DNA from: Talaromyces rugulosus
Lineage: Eukaryota > Ascomycota > Eurotiomycetes > Eurotiales > Trichocomaceae
NCBI RefSeq assembly: GCF_013368755.1
Contig: NC_049561.1
Location: 6,882,001-6,946,000 of the forward strand
Direction of reading: 5' to 3'
Length of the DNA: 64,000 bases
Shown here: positions 43,531 through 54,669 of the stretch, one piece after another
How positions within the stretch are numbered: the first letter of the stretch is position 1
How the letters are laid out: every line of letters begins with the position of its first letter
Translations under genes and position numbers: made by a program
Notes under the pieces: model-generated
The model's input: the letters and a program-made list of their open reading frames with translations, nothing else
The model's database searches: none
Told to the model about the DNA's origin: nothing

Positions 43531-46500
43531 TTAGAATTCAACTGGTATATCACGTTGCCACATCGCCTTAAACATGCCGTAACTGTTACTTAGTAGTTCG
43601 GTCGGAGAACCATACTCGACGATTTTACCAGCATCCATCACAATAATCATATCAAAATCGGCTATGGTGCGTAGACGGTGTGCAACAGCAACAACAGTAC
43701 TTTCCTTAAATTCGGCACGAATGATATCCAACATGCGTTTTTCTGTTGCAGCATCAACGGCGCTCGTCATCTCATCAACAATCAAAAGCTTGCTTGGACG
43801 CAGGAGTGCGCGCGCAACAGCAAAAAGTTGCATTTCACCCTGTGACAGTCCAAGATCGCTCATGTTTCCGTCAATGCCGCCTCTTTCGTCAATGATATCG
43901 GACAGTCCGACCTTGATCAGCGCTTCAGATAAGGTCTCGGGGGTACAAACTTCCAGCGGATCCAAATTAACACGTACGCTTCCGGGGACTGAAAGAGTAT
44001 CTTGTGGTAAGGCTGTGATTCGGGTGCGAATTGTAGCACGTGGCAGAATTGCAAGATCGACACCGTCAACTTCTATCTGTCCAGACGAGAGCTCAAGCAT
44101 ACGAAAGAGTGTGAGGAGCAGTGAGGACTTGCCACTGCCGCTGCGGCCACAGATGCCCACCTTGGCACCGGCAGCAATAGATAGTGAGATATTCTTCAAG
44201 ACTGGAGAGCGACCTTCTGCATATGATGCTGTTATATTGGAAATTGTCAGTTGGCCGGCAGAAGGCCACTCGCTAGGAGGGTCAGTCGTTTCACATTCCA
44301 GATGTTCAGATGCAGTGCTAGCTTCAAAGTTCTTGCAGCGTGCAACAGCTCCTAAAGATGTTTCAAGGTCTGTCCAATCCAAGATCAACTGTGAAAGTTG
44401 GCTGTTAAAGGTCAGGATATTGAGCAACGACAGACCGACTGATCCAGCGCTCGCAGTGCCGTGAAGTGTCATGGCCAAGGCCACAACGACCGTGGCTATC
44501 ACAGCAGCAGTCAAATCAAGGACCAGGTTCAACCAGCGTTGAATACAGAGCATTAAATAGTAAGGTCTCTGTGAACGATCAAGCAAGTCCAGACAAGTCC
44601 TATGCACACTCTCTTGCCACCCAAAAGCCCGAATGGTTGTAACTCCTGTGAATGTTTCCTGGCAGTGCGTGAGGAGAGGGGCCTGTGTCTCGAGATCCAA
44701 GAAGCGCAGTTGGCGAGAGGTCCGCAAGTAGAACTTCTGCAAGAGGTAAAGGAGAATAACTAGGAACGGCATGGTGACTCCAACATACCGAGCACCAGCC
44801 GCAATGAAAATAGCACTAGCAATGCAGAGACAAACATCATTTTGGGTGTGCATAACGGCATCCGCGAGTTGGAGTTCGATCAGGGACATATCATTTGCAA
44901 ATCGGTTGAGGGTCTCACCAGAATCCGTGCGGACGAAGAAAGAATATGGTGCATTCATCACACTGTCCAGCAGCTGTTGATGTAGCTTTGCTGAAGATTT
45001 TGGAACCGACCACACCAGCATGACCCAGATCTGTGAAAAGAGGAAGGAAATCGCAAGTGCGCCTATGAAAACATAGACGCCGATCCAGACACCCAGAGGA
45101 TACCGTTTGTGACCAGAAATCTCCGCTTCGGACCACCATTGTAACCAGAGCTGCGGAAATTTGTTGCAGAATGCAAAGGCAATGGCAGAAAATATGATAA
45201 AAGAAGTAAATTTCCAACCCAAGGACATTGCGTAATATCTGTAGACTGTTGAGTCGCCCGTTCGACGCGCAAGTTCTTGATGGACGTCATTTTCTATGTT
45301 CTGTGTGATTATAGGTTCACTTTGGTCCATTGGAACGTTCGTTTCATCCTCTTTCTCGTTTTGTTGTTGTTTTTCGCTCAACTTAGGACTATGCGTGTAG
45401 TCATTCTGTGAGTTCAGTGCTTCGAACAAGCTTTGTTCCTCCACTTTCCCTCCTTCATTCAACGCAATGATACGGTCAGCGTAGTGCAGATACTGGATTG
45501 TATGCGTAGCCATGACAACTGTAATGCCGTGTTTCTTACACAGACCTTCCGGACCAAGCACATGGTCGACGACGTGTTTGGCAGATTTAGTATCAAGGCC
45601 ACTAAGTATGTCATCTAGCACTAGCAACTTCTTTCGAGAGTACAACGCTCGTGCAAGCGCCAATCGTTGTTTCTGACCTCCACTTAATGAAACACCTTTA
45701 TTCCCAACCACAGTCTCCTTTCCAGCTGAGAGAGTGGAGATGTCAATGGTCAGGGCGCAGGCTTGCACCACCGCGAGAAACCACTGGTGGTCCAGCTCCG
45801 ATTGCCCTGTGATGATCTTTTTGACGGTTTCGTTCGGGAGCCACGGCTCCTGAGAGCAAAAGCCGATAGCTTCCGTGGTGAGGATTCTGCGGCCCTGTGC
45901 CAGTGGAGTGTCACCGATAATGGTATGGAGGAGAGTTGATTTACCGCTCCCGACAGGGCCAACAATGAAGTTCAGAGTCCCAGGAAGAATGGTGAGGGAG
46001 ATTTCGTCCAATATCGTCTTGTTCTCATTACCCAACCGAACAGTCACCCCTTCTAACCGTAGACTGGTGTGATCCGTGGGCGCAGCCACGGCAGCAGCTA
46101 GCTCAATTCCATCCGCTTCAGACTGGCGCATGGGAGGTAAATCAGTGCTCAATGTAAGCTTGCCGCCATCCAGCAATAGAAACGCTTCTATGCGGTCAAT
46201 ACTCGACATCGCGGTGATGAAACGCGGAACAGCAAAAATTATCTCTTGAATTGGTATTGTGAGGAGCGAGACGAGTGACAACGAGGTAAAAGTAATCGAA
46301 GGTGAGAGAGCACTGCCACCGTGGATGAGTGTGAACATTACCATGGTTAGAATAGGGGCCATATTGTTGGGAATTGCGGCAAACACGTTGCGGAAGGTAA
46401 CGAATTTCCGGTAATGGGCATACTTTTCAAGCTCTATAAGACGTAATTCTTGGACACGGTCTCTGAGTTTGCTGGTCAACCCCAGCATTTTAAAGCTTTT

Positions 46501-47897
46501 GGGGCAGCTGAGGACAGCGGCGGTGTAGGTAATTCGTTGTTGGATAGATGAAAGCCATGTTTTCTGCAGAGGAACGGACCTTTTCAAGTTAAGGAAGGAG
46601 ACGAGGCTGATAACGAGAGAGAAGGCCACAGGCACAATGCAAATGATTCCTATCTCACGCTCTAGCAAGTAGATGGCGACGATGACTTCTAGCGGGGTAG
46701 AGAGAAGTTCGAATATTTGTTCTAGACTGTCACAGACACGGTTGACATCATTGCTGATAAGAGTGAGCACCTCTCCATTGTTTAGTTGGCCGGCTGGGAG
46801 AACCAGGCTCTTTGAATGGATAACGGAGATGAAAGTTCCGCGAAGCTTCGTTGAGAATCGATCCAATTGGCGTTTGGCCATAGCATTAGTCAAGGCCATT
46901 CCAATGTAAAGCAAGGAAGTGGCACCAATCAAACCATAGCCATAATTGACATCGCTACAATCTTGACTCAGCCAAGAGGTCACTCGACCAATAAGAAGCG
47001 GCTGTAATAGCTTGAACATGCTCAGAAACAGCCGTGGAACAGCCGCAGTGAGAATTGCGGACTGTAAGGATTTGCCAACAGCACTAAAGAGTGGTCTTTT
47101 GGCCGACGGCGACCCTAGAGGGAATCATGTTTGTACTGGGTGAAGAAGAATTCAATGGGGGACTCACTATTCATCCAGTGAGGGTAAAACTTTTGTTCAA
47201 CTCCTTCCGATGATAGGCTATTATCAATGCGAAACAGGCCATTGACGGAGATGATGCTGCTGTATCCCTTTAAAAAGAGAGGATTGAGCCACCATAGTAC
47301 GGTACGATCATAGAGGCTGGCCAGCGCCTCAGGAGCATATAGCCGGTACGGAGACAAGAGTGACCTTCTTTTATTACGGGCTTCCAGACAGAAAACAATT
47401 GTTTTCGCGATTAGTGCTGCGGTGAAGGTTGAGGGTACGGCAGTCCAGTCCAAGCGCAGCCAGAGCGTTCGAGCTTGAGGGATAGCAAAGAGAATGGAGA
47501 AGAAAAAATAAGTATTCATAATCGAACTAGGGCGTACAGAGCGGACGTGTTCAATATTCGACAGGTAGAACAGGGCAAGAGATGTGAGGAAGGAAAGCAG
47601 GGCAGCGGGGATAGACGCTTTGGTGCGGGACAACGGTGTGATGCTCCAGACGATAAGGAGCGCCAACTCGGTGGCCGCGAGGATCAATATGGCCGATTGT
47701 TTTACCGTCCTCATTCCGGTTCGCAACAGGGTCTTCACATTTTGGCGCCGGAGGTGGGATGCGCGCAGGGGGAGTGAAAGGAGGAGAAATGCACATGGTG
47801 CAATTTGAAAAAATGACTCTTCAAACAAGAGAGTGAAGTCGAACTGATCGCAGTATTGTGGCCCGAAGGTATTATCAGCATCCGCCGGACAGTCCAT
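43531..47897 (-). CDS. ABCC (MRP-type) multidrug/toxin exporter
   Basis: Full ABC pump (TMD0-TMD1-NBD1-TMD2-NBD2), about 1437 residues. Exons are 47897-47168 and 47114-43531, with an intron at 47115-47167 giving HWMNRSPSAKRPLFSAVG. The frame stays open upstream to an ATG at 47975 (1463 residues). I prefer 47897 because family members begin near this MDCPADADNTFGPQ block and are followed by FDFTLLFEESF. NBD1 has GPVGSGKSTLLHTI, LSGGQKQRLALARAL and LLVLDDILSGLD, with Asp where the catalytic Glu is expected. NBD2 has GRSGSGKSSLLLTLFR, a divergent signature LSQGEMQLFAVARALL and LLIVDEMTSAVD with the Glu kept. Asymmetric NBDs are normal for ABCC proteins. Likely plasma-membrane export of a metabolite or toxicant of the locus. 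Confidence 0.9.
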
Positions 47898-47975
47898 GAG
47901 GAATGGAGTAGCGTTGTGAAGCGTGGGAATATAAAAGGAAAGTAGATGTAGGGAAAAGCAGATGAGATATAACAT

Positions 47976-48316
47976 TGAAATATTGATGCCTACATGTATG
48001 GGTAAGCCTGGACCCGAAAATGGCGTGGCTGGCTTGACGATGGTGGAAGCATCAGCGAATCAGAGCGGTACATTTTTTATTTTTTATTTTTCCATTATGT
48101 GTGAGATTATTGACATCTGGAGAACTGGTCCATGTTTACCTTGATAGGTTGAATATCAGTTGATATTAATGGTGTATATATAGTCCTCGAAAGCGATCGT
48201 TCCTCGCATTTTGGACAGATCATGCTCATCTCAAATGATAACGACCGCTGAAGACTGAGACTATTTATCTTATTTAATTTTCATTAAATAGTAAGAAAAT
48301 AAACAAGGCATTCATA
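47976..48316. other. Upstream region of the ABC transporter gene
   Basis: Spacer of about 340 bp. The transporter frame stays open upstream to a stop at 48062-48060, so part of this region could be translated if initiation or splicing differs. No CCGAC repeat is present here. Confidence 0.4.
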
Positions 48317-49432
48317 TTATACAGACGTCATGTCGACCACCAACTTCCCCCCTGCCCCCTTGTGGTATTCCTCTACAAGCTCGTTAAGCCGACGAAACGG
48401 AAAAGTTCTCAGTTCGGCCTCGATTTTATGGCCAGACACAAAATCCAACATCTCCCGCAGCTGGCGATTTGTGCCTACCAAGCTGCCAACGACTGCAATG
48501 TCTCGAAAGACCAAGTCTCGCGCGCTTATCTCCAGCTTTTTCTCCGGAAAACTGACAACGACCATGGTGCCATGGTTTCTCAACAATTCCATCCCCGTGT
48601 CAAATGCCCGCTGGGATTCCGGAAGAAGAATAACGGCCTCGAGTCCGAGTTCTGAGCGAGCTTTGTTTCCGCTATTGGTTTCTCCTATTAATTCCAGCAT
48701 GGCCGCTGCATCTTGTTTCCGCACATCTACTACTGTCACTTGGCGGCCAACAGGGCCCATTCTCTCCGCTAAACGTTCTAACAATGCCAGCGACTGATCA
48801 TTGGCATCAATAGCGAGCACTTCCATGCCAAGATGCGCAGCAAACTGAACACCCAAGTGACCGAGCCCGCCACCAGCTCCGAGAATACCAATTTTGCGAA
48901 CGGAACGGAGCTTCTCGTGATGCAAAGCCGCCCAGATAGTAAGGCCTGCACACATAAGCGGTGCCGTCTCTACTGCGGTCATACCTTGGGGAATCGGCGC
49001 AACCTGGCGACTGTCCACGAGACAATACTGTTGAAAGCCGCCGTCCCGGGTGAGTCCTAGGTTCCCCGAGTGAGGACAGTAAACTGAGTATCCCGGATCG
49101 TCCTTGTCCGGGTTTGCGCATTCGAGACAGCTAGAACAAGGACGATATGCCCGCCCAGGAACACCGACACGGGTGCCTTCCACAAGACCCAGACGTGAGG
49201 AAACATCAGGGCCTAGAGAAACGACTTCGCCGGCGAATTCGTGACAACCGATGCGTGGGAGGTCCGGGGCCATGGTCCCTGATGCAAAAACGGCGTCTGT
49301 GTGGCAATATGATGCGGCGAGCACTTTTATGAGCAAATCGTGGCCCTCTGGTGGACCTGGCCGGGCAATGTCTTTGAGCACATACGGCTCGTTGAAGCGC
49401 TCCAGCACCGCAGCAAGCATGGTGTCCGGCAT
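48317..49432 (-). CDS. Zinc-dependent alcohol dehydrogenase
   Basis: 371-residue MDR alcohol dehydrogenase without introns. The start is the ATG at 49432; a longer frame begins only with non-ATG codons. Catalytic zinc ligands are visible in SYCHTDAVFASG (Cys) and IGCHEFAGEV (His-Glu). The structural zinc lobe CSSCLECANPDKDD is followed by YSVYC, slightly longer than usual between the third and fourth Cys. The Rossmann motif is GILGAGGGLGHLGVQFA. Unlike the reductase at 40301 it keeps all zinc residues. It should oxidise or reduce a primary alcohol or aldehyde. It is divergent from the SnoaL-like gene and downstream of nothing on its own strand, so it has its own promoter. Confidence 0.88.
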   Translation of the reverse strand: MPDTMLAAVLERFNEPYVLKDIARPGPPEGHDLLIKVLAASYCHTDAVFASGTMAPDLPRIGCHEFAGEVVSLGPDVSSRLGLVEGTRVGVPGRAYRPCSSCLECANPDKDDPGYSVYCPHSGNLGLTRDGGFQQYCLVDSRQVAPIPQGMTAVETAPLMCAGLTIWAALHHEKLRSVRKIGILGAGGGLGHLGVQFAAHLGMEVLAIDANDQSLALLERLAERMGPVGRQVTVVDVRKQDAAAMLELIGETNSGNKARSELGLEAVILLPESQRAFDTGMELLRNHGTMVVVSFPEKKLEISARDLVFRDIAVVGSLVGTNRQLREMLDFVSGHKIEAELRTFPFRRLNELVEEYHKGAGGKLVVDMTSV

Positions 49433-50020
49433 ATTGTGCTGTGGTACTTGCAAATATGGTCTGCTAGGTACTAAGTAAGTATTTCATGCATAAAAAGAAG
49501 TTTATTCAATGATATCCGGAGAGAGTTCTCCAACTGCTCCCACTTGGAGAAGACGTGGGGTTTCCCCAATCTTGACTCCAACGAACAATTCCCCAACCAT
49601 AATCAAGGATAACTTTAATGTTCGAAATAATATTGGTATCATATATATAAAACGTCCTTCTGGTTTAGATAGAAATGCCGTTTGCGCAGTATTGTATCTG
49701 GCTCAAAACCAGTTTCGCTTCGAAAACTGCCAATATAGGAAATGTAGAACGCAACCGGCCAATGTTGAGAAAGGCACACCTCGCTCAGAATGGATTCATT
49801 CATTTTAGCCTTTCACTACTATCACGTTCGTAGACACTCACAATGAATAGGCTTTTGCTCTCATCAACACACACCCTAAAGCCCGCGGGGAGAATTAGCG
49901 GGGTGGTTAATGTGGGGGATAGAATGAGGAAACTAACTAGTTATCGTATATCGCACTGGATAAGAACACAACGACACTTGCCTTGTGAAAAAAAAAAAAA
50001 AAATACAATCTGCGCGTTTG
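49433..50020. promoter_or_regulatory. Divergent promoter between alcohol dehydrogenase and SnoaL-like genes
   Basis: 588 bp. Contains two short palindromes, GGAGA-GAGT-TCTCC at 49518-49531 and GGGG-TTT-CCCC at 49557-49567. Several GCGGGG/GTGGGG sites near 49880-49920 match the SYGGRG consensus of the carbon repressor CreA. A run of 16 A ends about 17 bases before the ATG at 50021. The consensus match is short and could be chance. Confidence 0.35.
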
Positions 50021-50554
50021 ATGATGAGTTCTTCTAACGATCCCGCCGGCACTACTGCCAAAGATTCTGGAAAACCCATCCCAATCGTCGAGATAGACCT
50101 CAATCCGGCCAACCTTAGTCCTAAAAAGAACGTCGTCCGCAGATTTTACAAGGACTTGTGGGACAAGCATGACACTTCCATCATACCCGACCTCATCCAC
50201 CCAGATTTTACTTTTCGGGGCTCTCTCGGCCCAGTCCTAGTCGGCCACGCAGAATTCGCATCGTACGTGCGCTGGCTCGTCGGCATTCTAGACTCGTATA
50301 CATCCGATATACTTGACCTAGTCGAGGAAGAAAACAAGGTCGTTGGCAAGCTACGGTTTCACGGAATCCAAAAGGGTCACCTATTTGGACAGCCACCGAC
50401 GGAGGAGTGGGTGTGGTGGATTGCCGCTGCGATTTTCACGTTTGAGGGTGGCAAGATCAAAGATCTGTGGGTTTTGGGCGATGTATACGGCTTGTTGGGA
50501 CGGCTGAAGAGGTCTGACTCGGAGATTGAATTCGTGCCGGACGGTACTGTTTGA
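50021..50554 (+). CDS. SnoaL-like (NTF2-fold) protein, polyketide cyclase/ester cyclase family
   Basis: 177-residue intronless protein. Translation probably starts at ATG 50021 (or 50024). The upstream poly-Lys frame is only the A16 tract. NTF2-fold signatures are NVVRRFYKDLWDKHD, IHPDFTFRGSLGP, EFASYVRWLVGILDSYTSDI and the repeated antiparallel beta hydrophobics WIAAAIFTFEGGKIKDLWVLG. Members of this family catalyse ring closure or hydrolysis of small substrates, often in polyketide pathways, but many have other roles. The usual SnoaL His/Asp pair cannot be assigned by eye. Confidence 0.7.
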   Translation: MMSSSNDPAGTTAKDSGKPIPIVEIDLNPANLSPKKNVVRRFYKDLWDKHDTSIIPDLIHPDFTFRGSLGPVLVGHAEFASYVRWLVGILDSYTSDILDLVEEENKVVGKLRFHGIQKGHLFGQPPTEEWVWWIAAAIFTFEGGKIKDLWVLGDVYGLLGRLKRSDSEIEFVPDGTV

Positions 50555-50742
50555 TACCACCATCGTTGTTTAGTTTATGTCATCAATAATCTATTTTCAT
50601 AGACTAGCAACGATTAACTTCAATCCACACATAATTGACATGGACGGACATGTGCGCAGCATTTATGGTGTTCATCTAGCGGATGCATTGCGTCGTTATT
50701 ACTAGCAACACTATGTCGCATTGACGGCCCCGTATATCGATC

Positions 50743-50945
50743 TTTCAAGACATTGCACTGAACCCGCTCGGTGTAGGCTTGCTTATACCATTGCCAACCT
50801 GGTCACGACATCTGCGTTCCCACGCCGGACGCAAGCGCCAGCCGGCGGCGTATTCAACGCACTCGCCGAGATAGGGAAGAGCGTTGGCATCGCATTGGAA
50901 ATGAATGGAGTAACAGCTGCAGAGGCTGCCCTCAAAGGCTTTTAG
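50743..50945 (+). pseudogene. Remnant of an MFS transporter C-terminal region
   Basis: About 65 codons resemble the last helices of a fungal drug:H+ antiporter. FQDIALNPLGVG is followed, after a one-base frame change at about 50778, by LAYTIANLVTTSAFPRRTQA and PAGGVFNALAEIGKSVGIAL. The text then jumps to EMNGVTAAEAALKGF and a TAG, as if the segment between the last transmembrane helix and the cytosolic tail were deleted. No matching upstream helices are found in the 190 bp up to the SnoaL-like gene. It is a decayed exporter fragment, consistent with former cluster content. Confidence 0.55.
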
Positions 50946-51744
50946 GCTAATTGGTGGCATCATTGTCCTGTGGGGATTGAAGAGTGGAGGATGTCTTTAA
51001 ACTCGGTGTGTCATTGGACGCCTTAAGCTGATAACAATAACTAGGGGTTAAGTTATATGAGAATGGCACTCTATGTATTAATTTGCTAACTAGTGCGCAA
51101 AATCGGCCTATTGTGAACCAAACAAGATCCGTGTTTGTAAAAGCCTGACACCTATTTTCACTGTATGTACGTCGTAGAGAAAACGCCGCCGAGAAAGCAA
51201 GAGGCAAAACTTGCACGTAGTTTTGATTAATTATTGTCTCAACCCAAGCTCCGCGAGCCCAATGTAACCATACTATAGGATTAAAGGCTAGGGCTGCACC
51301 TGTTCCACCCTGAGCCAATCGGCGCGACAACACGCAATTTTCCCAAGGAATGGCGTTGATTGTGGTATTATTTTCTGTCGAACCAAGCGAATTAACATGC
51401 ATTTAATATGTATTCGTTTTTAACAAAAAAAAAAAAAAAAATACAACAGGGCGCGACGAGAAGCCGGATCCGGAAGGTCGCATTCGGCTTCAACAAAGCC
51501 CAATCGAGCAGTTTTGTTCTAGAAGCCATGCATCAATTGCAAATCCCACGCGCCAAAGACGTGCGCCAATAGCACGATGGACAATTGCCCCTTCTTATCG
51601 CACCATCGATCGCTCGTTTTCGGACAAGCTTATCTCTGCTTGGTGTCACCACGGCGTCTTCCTATAATACGGCGGATCGGCGTCGAGTTCGCGATCTTGT
51701 GCACCGCGACTCGGAAAGAATCCGCATAATTTGCACTGCAGAAA
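50946..51744. other. Intergenic region upstream of the oligopeptide transporter
   Basis: 800 bp with a 17-A tract at 51425-51441 and no supported gene. A 151-codon minus-strand frame (51402-50947) has no recognisable domain. The A-tract is followed by TACAACAGGGCGCG, similar to the TACAATCTGCGCG after the A16 tract at 49988. Confidence 0.45.
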
Positions 51745-54372
51745 ATGACATCCATTGAGGTCACCAGCGATGAGAAGCGGGTCGCTCTCGACGATGTAAA
51801 GGCCGTCAAGGACGACTCCCTCGTGCTGGACGCAGAGGCCAAGCCCGCTCCTCAGTACGAAGACGTCGACGAAAACAAGATCATCATCACCGGCGCCGAC
51901 GCTGCAAAGCATCTGCTGCCCCTCCGTGATGATGGCGAGTCCGCGTTGACCTTCCGAAGCCTCTTCCTGGCCTCGGTGCTTGCTGCTTTCCAGGCCGTCA
52001 TGAGCGAGATCTACTACGTGAGTTCGCTGGTCTCTCTTATTGTGCCAGCCAAGACCTAACCTGCCCAGTTTAAACCAACTTTTGTCAGCATCCAAGGAAC
52101 CTTTATCGTCATCATCGCCTACTTTCTTGGAAAGGCGTGGGCGGCCTTTCTACCGCGTGGTGATCGTTTCGAGGCCCGCTGGAGGGAGAAAGGCGGCCAG
52201 GGAAAGCTCCCTCGGTGGATCACGGTCCTCTCGTTTCTCAATTCAGGTCCTTGGAGTCTGAAAGAACATGCAGTGTGTTCCATCACTGCCAACTCTGCTT
52301 CCAACGCTGTTGCCAGTATCCAGGTGTTTGCGGCGCAGAAGCTCTTCTACGACCTGCCCCTGACTGCCGGCACCATCGTCCTGAGTGTCATTTCAATTGG
52401 ATTGTTTGGCTACGGAGTAGCCGGTATCTTGCGTCCGATAGCCGTTTGGAACGTTGAGTCCGTCTACTGGAGTACTCTCCCCGTGGTCAAGAGTCTTCAA
52501 GGGTTGCATTGGCAAGACTTGAAAAACTCCAAACCGCTGCGATACTTTTGGTACGCTTTTACTGGCATGTTTATATACGAGTGGTTTCCAGCCTACATTT
52601 TTCCGTTTCTCAACTCGTTTTCGATTCCCTGTCTCGCGGCTATGCATGCTACAGGGGAGAAGGCAGCTGTACTGACGAACCTGTTCGGTGGCTCTCTCAA
52701 CAACGAGGGACTGGGGTTGTTCTCTCTGTCTTTCGACTGGCAATATGTAAGGCTACTTTTGTGCTTTTACGGGTCAAAGCTAACCGAATAAATTCCATAG
52801 ATCACATCTTTGCAGACTTCTGTTCCCCTCGGGCTACAAGTCAATATGGCACTGGGTTTCTTCACCTGCTTTATCGCCATGATCGGCATCTACTACTCTA
52901 ATGCCTGGGGTTCGCGATCTCTGCCCTTCATGTCAACAAAGTTGCTCACTACGGACGGCACAAGCTACCCTATCACCAAAGTTTTTACTGGCGGAATACT
53001 TAATGAAGAGGCTTTGGCTCAGTATGGAATTCCTAGACTTAGTGGGTCGTTTGCGTATGCAATGTTCATGGCCAATGCTGCTGTAAGTACCAGTTGACGT
53101 CGAGTTGGATATACTCTGACACCTTCTAGATCGGTGCCATGGTCGCGCACTGTATTTTCTTCTGGGGCGGAGACGTCAAACGCGCGTACAAGAGTGCTAG
53201 AGAGGGAAAGTTCGACGACCCGCATCACGAGCACATGGCCAAGCATTATAAAGAAGTATCATGGTGGTGGTATGGCTCGGTCATAGTCGTCAGTTTTGTC
53301 CTTGGTCTCGTTGTCGTCCTAAAAGAGAACATAACCCTTTCCGCCTGGGCGTATGTTGTTTCGCTGATATTGGGGATAATTTTTGGGCCTTTTGTGAGTA
53401 GTGCTAAAATACTTATCCAAACACGAAACCTTTCTAACGTTTTCTATAGAGCGTGATTATCTATGCCCGCTATGGAAATGGAATTGCCACGAACAACCTG
53501 TCGAAAATGTTTGCAGGCTTGCTCGTTCCTGGACGCCCTGTTGGAAACATGTACTTTGCTGCGTGGTCGCACAATGTCATTGTAAACACAGTCAATATGT
53601 GCAACGACTTGAAGATGGGCGAGTATCGTAAGTACAACATCCCTACCCTAGATAATCCGACAACTAACGAATGGGTTCAGTCAAAATCCCTCCCCGGGTC
53701 ATGTTTGTCACTCAAATCTATGGTACGGTATTGGGTGCTTTCGTCAACTACGCCGTCATGATTTCCATTGTAGACAACAACAAAGAACTTCTTCTCAGTG
53801 GCAATGGAGATGCATCCTGGAGTGGTGCCACTACGCAGGCATATAATACCAACGCCATCTCCTGGGCTCTGGCAAAATACCTGTACAAGACCGGCTCCAC
53901 GTACGACATCGTGCCCATTGGACTGGCCATTGGCGCTGGCCTCGTCATTCTTCATCGTATTGTTGTACATGTAAGTTCTGTTTTATTCCTCTGTGATGAT
54001 ATCTTTTTTTTTCCTAACGAAAGGCGTACTCAGTTCCTCCCCAAAATCCGCAACGTGTCCTTATCCGACTTTAATTTCCCCCAATTCATCCAATACGCCG
54101 GATTCATCCCATACAACCAGTCTCAGACCTGCGTTATCTTCAGCCAGCTACTTTGTGGATTCTTTGTGCAATTCTACCTCAGAAACTACAAACCGCGCGT
54201 CTTCAGGGACTATTCGTATATGGTTGCAGGCGCCTTTGACGGTGCCAGTTTGACTGCTCTGTTTATTCTCTCGTTTGCGGTTTTTGGCGCTGGAGGAAAG
54301 TCTATTCCGTTTCCTTCGTGGTGGGGGAATAATGTTAATGGGAACTATGATTTCTGTCCTACGACCGACTAG
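51745..54372 (+). CDS. Oligopeptide transporter (OPT family)
   Basis: 767-residue proton-coupled peptide transporter, plasma membrane. Seven exons: 51745-52017, 52069-52746, 52801-53082, 53130-53393, 53450-53627, 53681-53970 and 54034-54372. The six introns are 47-63 nt and all phases agree. The acidic cytosolic N-terminus (residues 1-65) precedes about 14 membrane helices. OPT features include SEIYYFKPTFVSIQGTF, SLKEHAVCSITANSASN, FTGMFIYEWFPAYIFPFLNS and the C-terminal block IPFPSWWGNNVNGNYDFCPT. The family carries tetra- and pentapeptides, glutathione or metal-chelate complexes; the substrate here is unknown. It is the most intron-rich gene in the window and may not belong with the redox genes upstream. 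Confidence 0.88.
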
Positions 54373-54669
54373 ATATCATTTGCTGTTGGGGCAAGGGGGT
54401 AAGGGGGTGGAATAGGACTTTATCGTCATAGCTGGAGCTGAGGTTTTGAGCATAGCGTTATGGATATCAATTTCTATTTCCACTACCTAGTATTCCATAG
54501 TTTTTATAGATGAGGTAATACGTGTTTCAACGTACTATGTATGGCACTGTTTTCATAATCGGGTAACCGATGGGAAACTCGAAAACGACTACCAATAGAC
54601 ATTACATAGATCAATTAGTGTTGAAAAAAGAAGACATGCATTTACGACTGCAAAATTTAGATTTGATAT

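Noticed and set aside
50947..51402. 151-codon minus-strand frame between SnoaL and OPT genes
   Set aside because: No recognisable domain. It starts in AT-rich sequence and overlaps the MFS remnant's downstream end.
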